From Neocallimastix lanati (nom. inval.) (Eukaryota; Neocallimastigomycota; Neocallimastigomycetes; Neocallimastigales; Neocallimastigaceae), in NCBI GenBank assembly GCA_016946835.1, contig JACVTC010000042.1, positions 106,001-170,000 of the forward strand: a stretch of DNA of 64,000 bases, given 5' to 3'. The position numbers were made by a program, and so were the translations under genes. This document shows positions 31,750 to 44,115 of this stretch, piece after piece. Under the pieces are notes generated by a model. It saw only the letters and a list, made by a program, of their open reading frames with translations, did no database searches and had not been told where the DNA came from. Numbering within the stretch: the first letter of the stretch is position 1; every line of letters starts with the position of its first letter.

Positions 31750-33345
31750 TTAGTGAGTAAGGAGTTTTTAAAATTATCCATTAATGTACTATTCAAGTAT
31801 TTCGTAAAACCATCAGCTATATTATCTTTTGATTTAATATATTTTAATTTGATTATTTTCTTGCTAAGTCTCGAATGTGGTGATACCGAATATCGATATG
31901 CTTTGATTTTGGATTTATCGATACATTTTCACTGTTATAAATGATAGCTTTGTTGTCTACAAAAATTGTAATATCCTTAATATTTATATTTAACTCGCTT
32001 AAAAGATTTTTATACCATAACGCATGCTTTGCGCATAAGCTTAAGCTGTAGTATTCAGCTTCAGCAGTGAACGTTGAAAAACAATGCTGTAGTTTAGAAA
32101 ACCAGCTAGTTGGAGTAGGTCCCATCATCATAAGAAAACCGGATGTGGATTTCCTAGATCCTGGATCGCCAGCATAATCTGCATCGACAAATATTTTGAG
32201 GTTCATATTCTTTTCTACCTTGATTCCATAATTCATAGATCCTCTTAAATATCTGAAAATTTTGAGCACATTTTCCCAATCTTTTAATGTTGGTTGATGT
32301 ACCTTTCTCGCTGCTCGAGTGACTCCAAACAAAATATCTGGTCGAGTGCATATGGCTAAATATAGTAGATTTCCAATAGCACTCCTATATGTTGTTTCAT
32401 TAAATTTTGTCTTTCTTAGATTTTCATTTTCTTTTGGTATAAAGTTTCTAAGCGGGGTTAATTTTTTTATTTTATATTTATTTAAAATACCTTGATTGAT
32501 GAAGAATATAACCATTTTGGACCTTTTCAAATTTGATTCCAATAACGAATTCGACATCTCCAATATCTTTGATATTGAATTTCTCTTTAATTGATTTTTT
32601 GACGTTGTTTATTTCATTTTCCTTTCCTGCAATCAGAATGTCGTCTACGTAGACTGATAATATACAAATTATGTTTTTATCATTATCAAATTTTACATAC
32701 AGATATGGTTCACTTTTAATTCTCCTAAAGTTCATTTTAAGTAACTCTTCATTTAATTTGTTGTTCCATTGTTTTCCGGCTTGTTTCAATCCATAAAGTG
32801 CCTTCTTGAGTTTCCAAAAGTATTTTCCATGAGAATAGTGTCCTTCAGGTGCTATAATGTATATATCTTCTTCTATTGGGGCATTTAAGTATGCTGAATT
32901 TACATCTATTTGCTTTATTTTAAAATTATTTATAACAGCTATTACGGTAAATACTCTAAGTGTATCCTGTTTTAGTGTTGGGGCAAAGGTTTCTTTATAA
33001 TCAATTCCGTATTTTTGATTATAACCTTTCGCCACCAATCTGACTTTCCTCTTGATGATATCTCCTTCAGAATTCCTTTTTAGTTTAAATACCCATCTTG
33101 AATATATTACATTGGTGTTTGGGGGAATTTTTCTTATAATATCGAATACTTTAAGTTTCTCCATATTTGTTAGTTCTTCTCGGATTGCTTTTATCCATTC
33201 TATTTTATCCTTTAATTTGAATATGTCATTATAATTTATTGGTTCTTTAAACTGATCTGTTAAGGAATTAAATATATTAACTTTATTGTTTTTGTTAGAC
33301 TTAAAACGTTTATTTAATTTGTTATTGTTAAACATTGACTTTCTT
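31750..33345 (-). pseudogene. Copia element 3 RT and RNase H
   Basis: One of the best preserved Pol segments. ORF 33335-32478 holds SRWVFKLKRNSEGD, VNSAYLNAPIEEDIYI, KALYGLKQAGKQWNNKL and LSVYVDDILIAG (YVDD). The adjoining frame 32563-31853 holds CTRPDILFGVTRAARK, VDADYAGDPGSRKSTSGF, STFTAEAEYYSLS, FVDNKAII and HIDIRYHHIRD of RNase H. A single frame change near 32490 separates the two. A few corrections would be needed for an intact product, so inactivation may be recent. Confidence 0.85.
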
Positions 33346-33411
33346 TTAGATGTGCTGTGTAATGAAAGGTTTTTATTTAATTGATGACTTAAAAAATGAT
33401 CGTTATTAGTG

Positions 33412-35540
33412 TTATTTATAGTAAATTATAATATGTTGATATCTGAATAATTTTCTATTGATTTTACCATTATTATTAATTTCTCTTTCATTATTATTTT
33501 TGTTGTAATTTTTGTTGTTTCCATTATAATTATTATTGATTGTGTTGTTTTTATTTATTGTAGAATCAACTTTATTATCATTGACTTTTTTATTTTCCAT
33601 GAAATTATTTTCTTTACTATTGTTATTATTTTGAATAGTATAATTTTCATTGTTATTGTTATTGTTATTTTTATTGTTATTGTCTTTATTGTTGCTTTGA
33701 GTGTTCTTTTCATTGCTGTAATTATTATATTTTGAATAATTGTCTTCAAGGTGTTTTAAATTTTTAATAAAATTGTTATTTGTATAATCAGCCTCTCTGA
33801 ATTCGTTATTGGTGTAATGGAAATAGGTATTGCCAGGTTGATTTTCTAGGAACACAACAGTTCTGGAAAGAATAATTTTATGATTTATAATATCAAGAAT
33901 TTTATGCGTATTTGTATTTTCGCTATAGCCTAGAAAGATACCAGGATGAGATTTATTGTCAAATTTTGAGCGAAATTCTTTAGAGATGAAAAAATAAACA
34001 CGACATCCAAAAACTCGAAAATTATTATAATTAACTGATTTATTGTATAAGATTTCATAGGGAATTTTATTGTTAATTCCCTGATGAAGTAAATGGTTAT
34101 GAATAAAATTTGCAGTATCCACCGCAAACTCCCAAAAGTTATGGCTTAATTTTGATTTGTTTAGGAGTGATTTGGCGCAGTAGATTAATTTACCGTTAAA
34201 GCGTTCAGATCGTCCGTTTTGTGCTGGAATAAATAGAACTGTAAATTGTTGAATAATCCCGTTAGTTTGGCAGAATTGTTCAAAACTTTTGTTCTTAAAT
34301 TCCTTACCATTGTCAGTTCGAATATATTTTATTTTAGTATTAAAAATATTTGATATCTTGTTATACCAGAGGGTGAATTTTTCAAAAGTTTCATATTTAT
34401 TTGTAATGAAGATTATCCATCTAAAACGTGAAAAATCATCCAGGATTGTTAGAAAATATTTATAACCATTTAAGGAAGTTGTAACTGGTCCTACCAAGTC
34501 CATATGGATTAACTCAAAAATGTGAAAAGTTTTGTTTTTAACGTTTTTATATGGTTTATTTTTGAGTTTTGAGTTAATACATATTTGGCATTTTTCTGGT
34601 TGGTGGAATTATTTTATTTAACTTATCTTTGACTAAGGAAATGTTGAAATGACCTAGGCGGCGATGCCAGAGGTCCATAATTTGGCTTTTGTTTAAGTGT
34701 GTGTAACTAATTTCGTTTGTGATATTTAAATCTTTTTTATCGAATATTATTGGAAACTTTGAAAAATAAATTTTAAAAGTATTTTTAATATTTGAAAAAA
34801 TGTCACATACTCTATTACCATTATTGTCGTAAATTGTAGCTCTTGGTAAATTGTTAAAATTATTGAAAACGATTTTATAATTTTGTAACATTAATTGATT
34901 AATTGATATTAAGTTTTTATATATTTGGTTTAAATAATATATATTCTTTAAAACAAATTTATGATTATTTATATATCCTTCAAAATTGCCTAAGTGACTT
35001 GCGATTATTTCTTTACCATTTGGTAAAAATATATTTATTTTGCATTTTCTTATATTTGTTAATTGATTTAAATTATTTGTTATGCTGATGGAAGCTCCAG
35101 AATCAAGTATCCAGCATGTGATATTGTTATTGTTGATTATGTCAGATTGATTGTTATTATTAATTATTGCGGAATTAATTTCAAATCACTTTTCAGTATT
35201 ATAGTCAGTTGAAAAATCTTCCTGAATGGCGATATTATAATTATTTATATTATTAATATTATAATTGTTTTTTTTATCGGTATTTTTCTTGCTAAACTTA
35301 TAATTTCTTTTGCGGTTTAATTTTCTACTTTTATTGTTATATCTATTCTTCTTTTTGTTATTACTCTTTTTATTTCTCCAGCATTCTTTTTTATAATGAC
35401 CAAATTTTTGGCACAAGTAGCATTTACCATTTTTTCTTTTTCTTTTGTTGTTCTCTTTAATTTGGTCATTGTTATTCTTGTTGTGTGTTGTAACATTAAA
35501 GATACTTTGTTGATTCTCGGTTATAGTATTTTCTCTTATT
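33412..35540 (-). pseudogene. Copia element 3 zinc knuckle, protease and integrase
   Basis: From 35440 down: CCHC knuckle (CYLCQKFGHYKKEC), a Lys/Asn-rich linker, protease motif WILDSGAS near 35110, pre-integrase DLWHRRLGHFN (about 34680), then a 363-residue integrase ORF (34503-33412) with MDLVGPVTTSLNGYKYFLTI, IRTDNGKEFKN and NGRSERFNGKL, i.e. the D, D and E blocks. The ORF ends in an Asn/Lys-rich linker. The 5' end, including Gag capsid and 5' LTR, is lost at 35540, where element 4 begins in the opposite direction. Confidence 0.85.
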
Positions 35541-37495
35541 TTTGAAAAGAGGAAAAGATCTTCAAGAAGAAAGAATGGAAGGTGCTTTCTTTGTAGAAAA
35601 TACGTTCATTATATTAATAATTGCCTCAAAAATAAAAGAAACAAGTATGATAAGTGAGTTAAAAATTAAAAAAAAAATAAAAATAATAAAAAATCATTTA
35701 GAAAATTCAATAAAAACAGTATTAGTGAAAAACAAGTTTATTCAATCAATAAAGATAATTACCAAGAAGATTTCTCAAGAGATTATTTTTCGGACAACGC
35801 ATTAGAAATTAACAACATAGAAAATAACAATGAAAGTAATAACAATTCAACTAACGTAATCAATAATAATAATTTTACAGTTTGGATTCTAGATTCTGGT
35901 GCTTCAATTAGTACCACAAACAATATCAGCCTACTTACCAATATTAAAAAATGCAACGTAAAAAATTTCACTGGCAAATGGAAGAAAAATTTTATCAAAC
36001 TATTGCGGTGATTTTATAGGATTTATCAATAATTACAATTTTACTCTTAAAAATGTTTATTTTTCAAAATTTATAAACAAAAATTTGATATCCATTAATC
36101 AATTAATTCAACAAAATTTCAAAGTCATTTTTAACAATTATAATAATTCACCACAAGCAATAATCTATGACAATAATAGAAACAGAAAATATAAATCAAT
36201 ATCAGATGATCAAAACACCTTTAAAATAATCACTTCAAAACAACAAGTTTATTTTAACAAAAATAAAACAAATAATTCATATGAAATCAATCACAATAAC
36301 AGACCTCTGGCATAGACGCTTAGGTCATTTTGATATTTCTAAAATCCAAGAAAAATTAAACAATATCAGCATAAAAGTTAAATGCCCAACATGCATCAAC
36401 TCCAAACTAAAAAATAAACCTTACAAAGTTTCAACAAATAAAACTAGCTAAATTTTAGATCTTATTCATATGGATCTTGTTGGACCTGTCATTAACTCCA
36501 TTAACAACAATAAATATTTTCTCACTATCTTAGACGACTATTCAAGATTTGGTTTGGTAATCTTCACTGAGGTATTCAATAAATTCATTATTTGGTACAA
36601 TGAAATATATAATTCAAAAAATATAACTATAAAAGCCATTCGCTCTGACAATGGAAAAGAATTTTAAAACAGTCATTTTCAAACTTTCTGTCAAGAAAAT
36701 GGAATCAATCATCAATTCACCATTCCGTATAATCCCTCTCAAAATGGTCGAGCAGAAAGGTTTAATGGCATTCTTATTTCCTCTGCCAAAGCATTACTCA
36801 ACGAAGCCAAACTTAGTTATAAATTTTGAGAGTATGCAGTCGATACTGCTAACTTCATTCATAATAGACTCCCCCACCAAGGTAATCAAAACAGAATTCC
36901 TTATGAAGTTTTCTATAACAAACCCGTAGATTATAGTATTTTTCGAGTTTTTGGATGCAGGGTCTACTTCTTTGTTCCCAAAGAACTTCGTTCAAAATTC
37001 GATAACAACTCTCACCCTGGAATCTTTCTTGGTTATAGTAACAACACTAATGGATATAAAGTGTATGACATTATAAATAATAAAATTATTTTAGCTCGTA
37101 CAGTCGAATTTATGGAAAATGAACCTGGAAATTCTTTTATAAACAAATACTTTACCAATAACGAATTCAGGGAGAGTGTCAATATCAAGAAATTAAATCA
37201 GCACAATTATTACAATAAAACTGACAATAAGAAAAACAAGACTAATGAATACTTCAACAAGCATAATGATAAAAATAACAACAGTAGTAATACTAATCAT
37301 AATAATGATACTATCATTACCAACAAAACAAATATCAGCGCAATAAGAAATGAATCAACAAATAATAATAATGTTCAACATAATAACCAAAAAAGTATAA
37401 ATAATGAACTTCACAACACAATAGAAAACGACAACATCAATAAATCAACAAACACTCAGAAGGAAATTAATATTATTAAAAATAAATATAAATAA
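35540..37495 (+). pseudogene. Copia element 4 zinc knuckle, protease and integrase
   Basis: Begins inside the CCHC knuckle (CFLCRKYVHYINNC at about 35584). Protease VWILDSGAS is near 35880, pre-integrase LWHRRLGHFD near 36310, and integrase MDLVGPVINSINNNKYFLTI, IRSDNGKEF and NGRAERFNG from 36470 to 36770. Stops include TAA after KEF and TGA in place of Trp (NF*EYAVDT). The linker 37061-37495 is Asn/Lys-rich. Confidence 0.85.
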
Positions 37496-37600
37496 AACAA
37501 ATAAAATAAAAACAATTATATTTTTTAAAGTTCAAAAAGAAAATTATGTATAAATTCATCAGATTCAAATAAAAGAAAAAAGGTAAGTAACACAGAAACC

Positions 37601-39149
37601 ATGAAAATAAATCAGAATAACAATACTCTGATTGAACCCTACATTTTCAAAGATATATTCAAATTAAAAGATAAAAAGGAATGGCTAACTTCAGTAAAAG
37701 AAGAGCTGGACAACATTAAAAAACATAAAGTTTATTCAATTGTTGATAAGGTACCCTCAGGATCTAACATCATTTCTTCCAGGTGGGTATTCAAGTATAA
37801 AAGGGATTCAAATGGTAAGGTAATCAAAAGAAAAGCAAGACTGGTCGCTAAGGGATATACTCAAGAATATGGAATCTATTATAAGGAAACGTTTGCTCCA
37901 ACCCTCAAACAGGATACTATTAGAATCATTACAGTCATTGCAGTGAACGTGAACTTCGAAATAAAACAAATAGATATTAATTCGGCCTATTTAAATGCCC
38001 CTCTGAATGAACAAATATTCATGAAAGCCCCAGAAGGACATCAATCTTATGGAAAATCTTTTTGGAAATTAAATAAAGCTCTCTATGGCCTAAAGCAAGC
38101 AGGGAAAGAATGGAACAATAAATTAAACGAGAAACTAATAAAAATAGGTTTTAGCAGATTAAAAAGGAACCTTGTGTATACAAGAAAGTTAATAAGAAAA
38201 AGGAAATAATATGTATCTCGTCAGTCTACGTTGACGACATACTTATTGCTGGAACTTCAAATGAAATAAATATAGTAAAAGAATCAATCAAACAAAAGTT
38301 TAATATCAAAGATATTGGTGATGTAGAATTCGTTATAGGAATAAAGTTTAACAAAATTATAGATGGATATATTCTACATCAATCAAGATATATAAATGAT
38401 ATTTTAAATAAATTCAGTACAATTCTTGTACAATTACAAAAAGTCTAATCCCAATAGAGAATTCCCAACTAAAAACAAAGATATTCAATGAAACGAAGTA
38501 TAGAAGCGCTATAGGCAGTTTGTTATATTTGGGAATCTGTACCAGGCCCGACATGCTTTTTGCAGTTAGCAAGGCTGCAAGAAAATCAAGCAATCCTACT
38601 TTGGAAAATTGGAAAAACGTTTTGAAGATTTTTAATTATCTTCAATATACAAGAAATTATGGTATAAAAATTCAAAAGGGAATGAACTTAAAAGTCTTTG
38701 TGGATGCAGACTACGAAGGTGATTCAAATACAAGAAAGTCCACTTCCGGATTTTTAATGATGTTAGGAAATACCCCAACAAGTTGGTACTCTAAATTACA
38801 ACATTACGTTTCTACCTCCACTGCAGAAGACGAGTATTATAGCTTGAGCGAATGTGCTAAACATTCTTTATGGTATAGAAATTTTTTGAATGAATTAAAT
38901 ATAAATATTAATTGCATTACAATATTTGTAGATAATAAGGCAACAATATATAACGGTGAAAATCAATCGATAAATCCAAAATCAAAACATATTGATATTC
39001 GATATCATCACATTAGAGATTTAGTTAGTAAAAAACTAATTGAACTAAAATATATAATATCTAAAAATAATCTGGCAGATGGCTTTACTAAATATTTGAA
39101 CAAAACCTTAATGGATAAATTTAGAAATTCTCTATTAACGAAGTTCTAA
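37601..39149 (+). pseudogene. Copia element 4 RT and RNase H
   Basis: SRWVFKYKRDSNGK, ARLVAKGYTQEYG, INSAYLNAPLNEQIFM, ALYGLKQAGKEWNNKL and, after a frame change near 38190, SVYVDDILIAG. The segment 38520-39149 has CTRPDMLFAVSKAARK, VDADYEGDSNTRKSTSGF, STAEDEYYSLSECAKHSLW and HIDIRYHHIRDLV. It ends LADGFTKYLNKTLMDKF, the usual copia C-terminus. RNase H residues are largely kept. Confidence 0.85.
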
Positions 39150-39212
39150 AGAAATTAAATTAAAATCTATCTTCAATTTTTTTTTATCTTTTTAATAAAG
39201 TTTTTTTTTTTG

Positions 39213-39515
39213 AAGTTAGATTTTTGGGGGAGTGCCAAAAATAACAAATTATTAAAATAATTATTAATTTATTCATAATATTGTAACAACCAATAAATTA
39301 TATTTATAATATTCTAAAAAGTATGAAACTAAGTAATTACGTTAAATTTTAAAAAAATATACTTTTGATCTTATAATAAATTCCTTTAACAAAGACATAA
39401 TTATAAAACACAAATGAATATTTGTTTTGTAAATTTGTGTGTCTAATTATTGATATTTTAAATAAGTATTTATTAATTTATATTTTTGAAATGATAAATG
39501 TTTATTTTTTTAACA
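39213..39515 (+). mobile_element. Polypurine tract and 3' LTR of copia element 4
   Basis: TTAGATTTTTGGGGGAG is followed by TGCCAAAAATAACAAATT at 39233; the LTR ends TTTTTTTAACA at 39515 (283 bp). It is followed by AAT repeats. The terminal 27 bp, read in reverse complement, closely match the start of the element 3 LTR. Confidence 0.7.
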
Positions 39516-39705
39516 AAAAATAAATGATGAATAATAATAATTGATAATAGTAATAGATAATAATAATATTAATAATAAATAATAAATAAATAATTAATAA
39601 TAAATAATAAATAATTAAATAATAAATAATAAACAATAAAGAGTATTTATTAATAAATAATAAATAATAAATAATAAATAATAAATAATAAATAATAAAA
39701 AGTAT
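39516..39705. repeat. AAT and TAATAAA microsatellite
   Basis: Contains the same unique word ATTGATAATAGTAATAGATA as 31360-31380, then AAAGAGTATTTATTAATAAA and heptamer copies, ending AAAAGTATTCTTAAATACGA as at 4349. Confidence 0.85.
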
Positions 39706-40556
39706 TCTTAAATACGAGATAACACCATAAAAAGGAAAAGAAAAGACAAAAATTAATATTTTAATTAAAAATAAAAATAAAATAAAATAAAATATATAGA
39801 CATATTTAAATAGGAAAAAAATATATATATATATATAATATATTTATACAAAAAGACTCTTCCCACTTTTAAAAGTATTGAATCAACGCCTTAGTAATAA
39901 AAACTAGCTGTAGAAAGTATAAAAAGTTTCTTAGACTTATTATAAATAGTAGAATTGGAAGTCCTATTTTATTTTTAAACCTAAAAATCCCTCAAAACAT
40001 AACCTCAATTAAAAAACAGTTTGAGCTTTTTTTTACTTTTTTTTTTTTTAATTCCAGTAAAAAAAAAATGAATTTTAGGATAAAAGTCATATTGATTAAG
40101 GCTCTGTAGATGGTTCTTACCAAGCTTAAATGAAGGATTTTTCATTATATCTTAAAGGTATAAAAGCTTCTTTGGTTTTCATCAACAATAGTAATCAACA
40201 AACAATTGTAACGCATTTACTTAATTAATACTAAAAAAGGTCATTTCATTTTTTAATACCCTTCCAATCATGAACTTTATTTTAAAAGGTTTTTTTCACA
40301 AGAAGATTTTGTATGGGTCAACAAAACAATGTCCTCAGCAACTAGACCACAACAGATTTCTTTTCTTTTCTTTTTTTATTTTTTTTTTTATAACAATCAA
40401 ATAATATCTCTTACATTTATCAAATATATCATTGACAAAATAAATTAAAATAAAATAGATGATCAAAGGACACCCCTGGCGAACACCATGATATTATTAG
40501 AAATTCTTTTGAAAATTTATCATTAGAAGTAAAGTTTTTTTTTATAATGTTTTACA

Positions 40557-40587
<31 letters not shown>

Positions 40588-41324
40588 CCATAAAGAAACA
40601 ATGATTTGAGTTAATCTTTTTGAGATACTTGAATATTTACCTATTTTATTTTTTAATGTACATTAGATGATTGAGAAAGAAGAGATAGAAGAAGAGAAAG
40701 AAAGAAAGAAGAAAGAAAGGAAAAGGAAGAAGAAAGAAAGAAAAGGTTTAAAGTTTTTTCTTTAAGTCTAGATCAACCACGTTGAGCGTCATTTTTTTTT
40801 TATGAAACACTTCACCCAATGGATGGAATAAATCAAATTTTTTTTTTTTATTTTTTAATTTTTTTTTTTTAAAATCTAATTATACTAATATTCCTCTTAA
40901 TACTAATGAATATGATCAGAAAGAAACCCTGTATTCTTTAGAGTGATTTACAGAATGCCAGAAGATAAAGTAAATCATTTTTAGGATTAAAAATTTTTTT
41001 TTAAATCCTTTTTTTTTTTTTTACGTTTTTCGCTTTATTTTTCTCAAGAGTCTTTATTTTTTTTTGATGGGTACTACCCCCCCCAAAAAAAAAAAAAAAA
41101 AAAAATCAAGGGAAATTATATTTAACTGAAAGTATATTATATATACTCAATTCAAATATTTTATTAATTATCATATAATGAATTAGTAAGGTAAGGTAGT
41201 GAATTTGACAGGAATGGTGGATACCAATATATAAAGGTTTACGCATACCATTGATTTTCATGTCTGCAGAGGTCTCAGTACTGTTCTCTAATGATTGAGA
41301 AATGGATAGACATTAGGGAAAGAA
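39706..41324 (-). pseudogene. Decayed LINE-like reverse transcriptase (X block, copy 2)
   Basis: Closely similar to 4350-6610 but lacking the stretch equivalent to about 5060-5560 and instead holding GVRQGCPL on the minus strand (40487-40458), a hallmark of LINE RTs. LVAEDIVLLTHTKSSCEK follows at about 40352-40300 (ADD changed to AED). FKLGKNHL lies near 40140. All frames are broken. Confidence 0.6.
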
Positions 41325-41600
41325 TGAAAGAAAGAAAAAAAGAAAGAAAGAAAGAAAGAAAGAATGAATGAATGAATGAATGAAAGAATGAATGAATGAA
41401 TGAATGAATGAATGAATGAACTATTACAGACCAGACTTCTTGAAGACAAATATAAATAGGATTAATAATAATAATGATAATAGTAATAATAATAAAACAT
41501 AATACTAATTAAAATTTTTTAATGTTCAATTAATTCTTTCAATTATTTTTTTATATATATCTTTATTTTATTTAGGTATTTTTTTTTTTCAATTACAAAT
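41325..41600. repeat. GAAA/GAAT array and X-to-T junction
   Basis: Shorter version of the array at 6618-6875, followed by CTATTACAGACCAGACTTCTT and ATTCAATTAATTCTTTC as in the first unit. Confidence 0.85.
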
Positions 41601-42092
41601 AATCTTTAGAATAAAATAAAAAAAAAATTTTTTTTAAAATAAAATAAATTGTTTTTTTAAAAAATAATATATATTGTTTTTTTTAAAAAAAAAAATAAAG
41701 TAAAATGTTTTTTTAAAGTAAAATATAATGTTTTTAAAAAATAAAATAAAATGTTTTAAAAATAAAATAAAATAATTTTTAAAAATGTTTTTTAAAAATA
41801 AAATATAATGTTTTTTTTAAAATAAAATAAAATAGAATAAATATTTTTTATGATAAAATTTATATATATATTTTTTCTTTTTTTATCTTTTTTTTTTAAA
41901 TTTTTTTTTCTTTTTTTTTTAAATAAAAAGTTTTTTTTAAAAAAATAAAATAAACCATTTTTGAAAATAAAATAAAATAAATTGTTTTTTTTTTTTTTTT
42001 TTGAAAATAATAAAAATATTTTTTTTAAAATAAAATAAAAATGCTTTTAAAATAAAATAAAAATGTTTTTTTAAAATAAAATAAAATGAATT

Positions 42093-42149
<57 letters not shown>

Positions 42150-43510
42150 CTTCTTTTTTTTTTTTATCTTTTTTTTTTAAATTTTTTTCTTTTTTTCTTC
42201 TTTTTTTTTTAAATAAAAAGTTTTTTTTAAAAAAATAAAATAAACCATTTTTGAAAATAAAATAAAATGAATTGTTTTTTTTTTTTGAAAATAAAATAAA
42301 ATAAATTTGTTTTTTTTTGAAAATAAAATGAATTGTTTTCTTTTTTTTTGAAAATAAAATAAAATGAATTGGTTTTTTTTTTGAAAATAAAATAAAATGA
42401 ATTGGTTTTTTTTTTTGAAAATAATAAAAATATTTTTTTAAAATAAAATAAAATGCTTTTAAAATAAAATAAAAATGTTTTTTAAAATAAAATAAAAATG
42501 TTTTTTTTAAAATAAAATATAATGAATTGTTCTTTTTTTTTTTCCTTTTTTTTTTTTTCTTTTTTTCTTTTTCTTTTTTTTTTTTTTTTCTTTTTCTTTT
42601 TTCTTTTTTTTTTTACTATTTTACTTTTTTTTTCTTTTTTTTTTCTCTTTTTCTTTTTTTTTTTTTAAATAAAATGATTTTTTAAAATAAAATAAATTAT
42701 TTTATAAGAATAAAATAAATTGTTTTTTATATTAAAATAAAATATTTTTTTAAAATAAAATAAAATATTTTTTTTAAAATAAAATAAATTGTTCTTTTTA
42801 AAATAAAATAAGATGTTTTAAAAATAAAATAAAATGAATTGTTCTTTTTTTTTTCCTTTTTTTTTCTTTTTTCTTTTCTTTTTTCTTTTCTTCTTTTTTT
42901 TTTTTTTCTTTTCTTCTTTTTTTTTCTTCTTTTTCTTTTTTTTTTTTTTTTAAATAAAATGCTTTTTTAAAATAAAATAAATTGTTTTTTAAGAATAAAA
43001 TAAATTGTTTTTTATATTAAAATAAAATATTTTTTTTTAAAATAAAATAAAATGTCTTTTTTTAAAAATAAAATAAAATGTTTTTTTTAAACTGAAGTAA
43101 AATTTTTGTTTTAAAAATAAAATAAAATATTTTTTTAAAATAAAATAAAATAGAATAAAATGTTGTTTTAAGATAAAATATATTTTCTTTTTTTCTTTCG
43201 TTTTTCTTTCGTTTTTCTTTCTTTTTTTTTCTTTTTTCTTTTTTTTTTTTTTCTCTTTTTTTATTTTTTTTCTTTTTCTTTTTTCTTTTCTTCTTTTTTT
43301 TTTTTTCTTCTTTTTTTTTTTTTCTTTTTTTTTTTCTTTTTTTTTTTCTCTTTTTTTACTTTTTTTTTTTCTTTCTTTTTTTCTTTTTTTTTTTTTAAAT
43401 AAAAGGTTTCTTTAAAAATAAAAATAAAATAAAAATATTTTTTAAAAAATAAAAAAAAAATGTTTTTTTTAAAAGTAAAATATAATGTTATTTTTTAAAA
43501 ATAAAATAAA
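41601..43510. repeat. T-block satellite, longest copy
   Basis: AAAATAAAATG/T-run units with a 60-nt near-pure T run at 42092-42150. An internal segment, TTTTTAAAAAAATAAAATAAACC with its flanks, is repeated near 41935 and 42235. C/T-rich poly-T is frequent. It separates X copy 2 from G copy 2. Confidence 0.85.
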
Positions 43511-44115
43511 TTATTTTTTTTTTTATGTACTTCAAACTACACTATTTCTTGGCCATATCGGTACGATGTCATCACTCTTGGGAATCAAATATATTTAACT
43601 CCATTCCTATTTTTTATTTTTTAATAATTTCTATAGGTTGAAATAAAGGAGAAGGAAGAGAAGAAGAATATTTTAATAATTTTAATTTAAATATATATTT
43701 TTTTTTTTTTTGTTATTCTATCATGATAAAAAAATAAAAATTTATCTCTATCTATATTTATATTGAAATATTTTATATTAAAATGAATATATCTATATCT
43801 ATATATATATATATCTATATATATATATTTATATATTACCTTTGGTATTGAAACAATAGGTTTTCTTATTTTTGAAATTGTATTTCTTTGTTTCCTTAAC
43901 AATGGTTCCTTTTTTACGATATCTCTACTTTTTATTTTGATTATTTTTTCTATCGGCAGAGTGAAAGGAAGAAGGAAGAGATGAAGGAGGATAATAATAA
44001 AATTAATTTAAATATAATTTTTAGTTTATATATATAATTAATTATAATTAAAAAAAAAAAAAAAAAATTTTTTTAAATTTTATCCTTTAAAAAATAAAAA
44101 AAAAATTTCATTAAA
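43511..44115 (-). other. Conserved 3' flank of G copy 2
   Basis: Nearly identical to 1391-1954. On the minus strand, after a GTAAGAATAAAA donor-like site near 44137, it contains the same candidate small exons (near 43850-43908 and 43590-43620). The open frame 43902-43687 (LRKQRNTISKIRKPIVSIPK) runs through a GTAATATA site and is not conserved past it. Confidence 0.35.
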
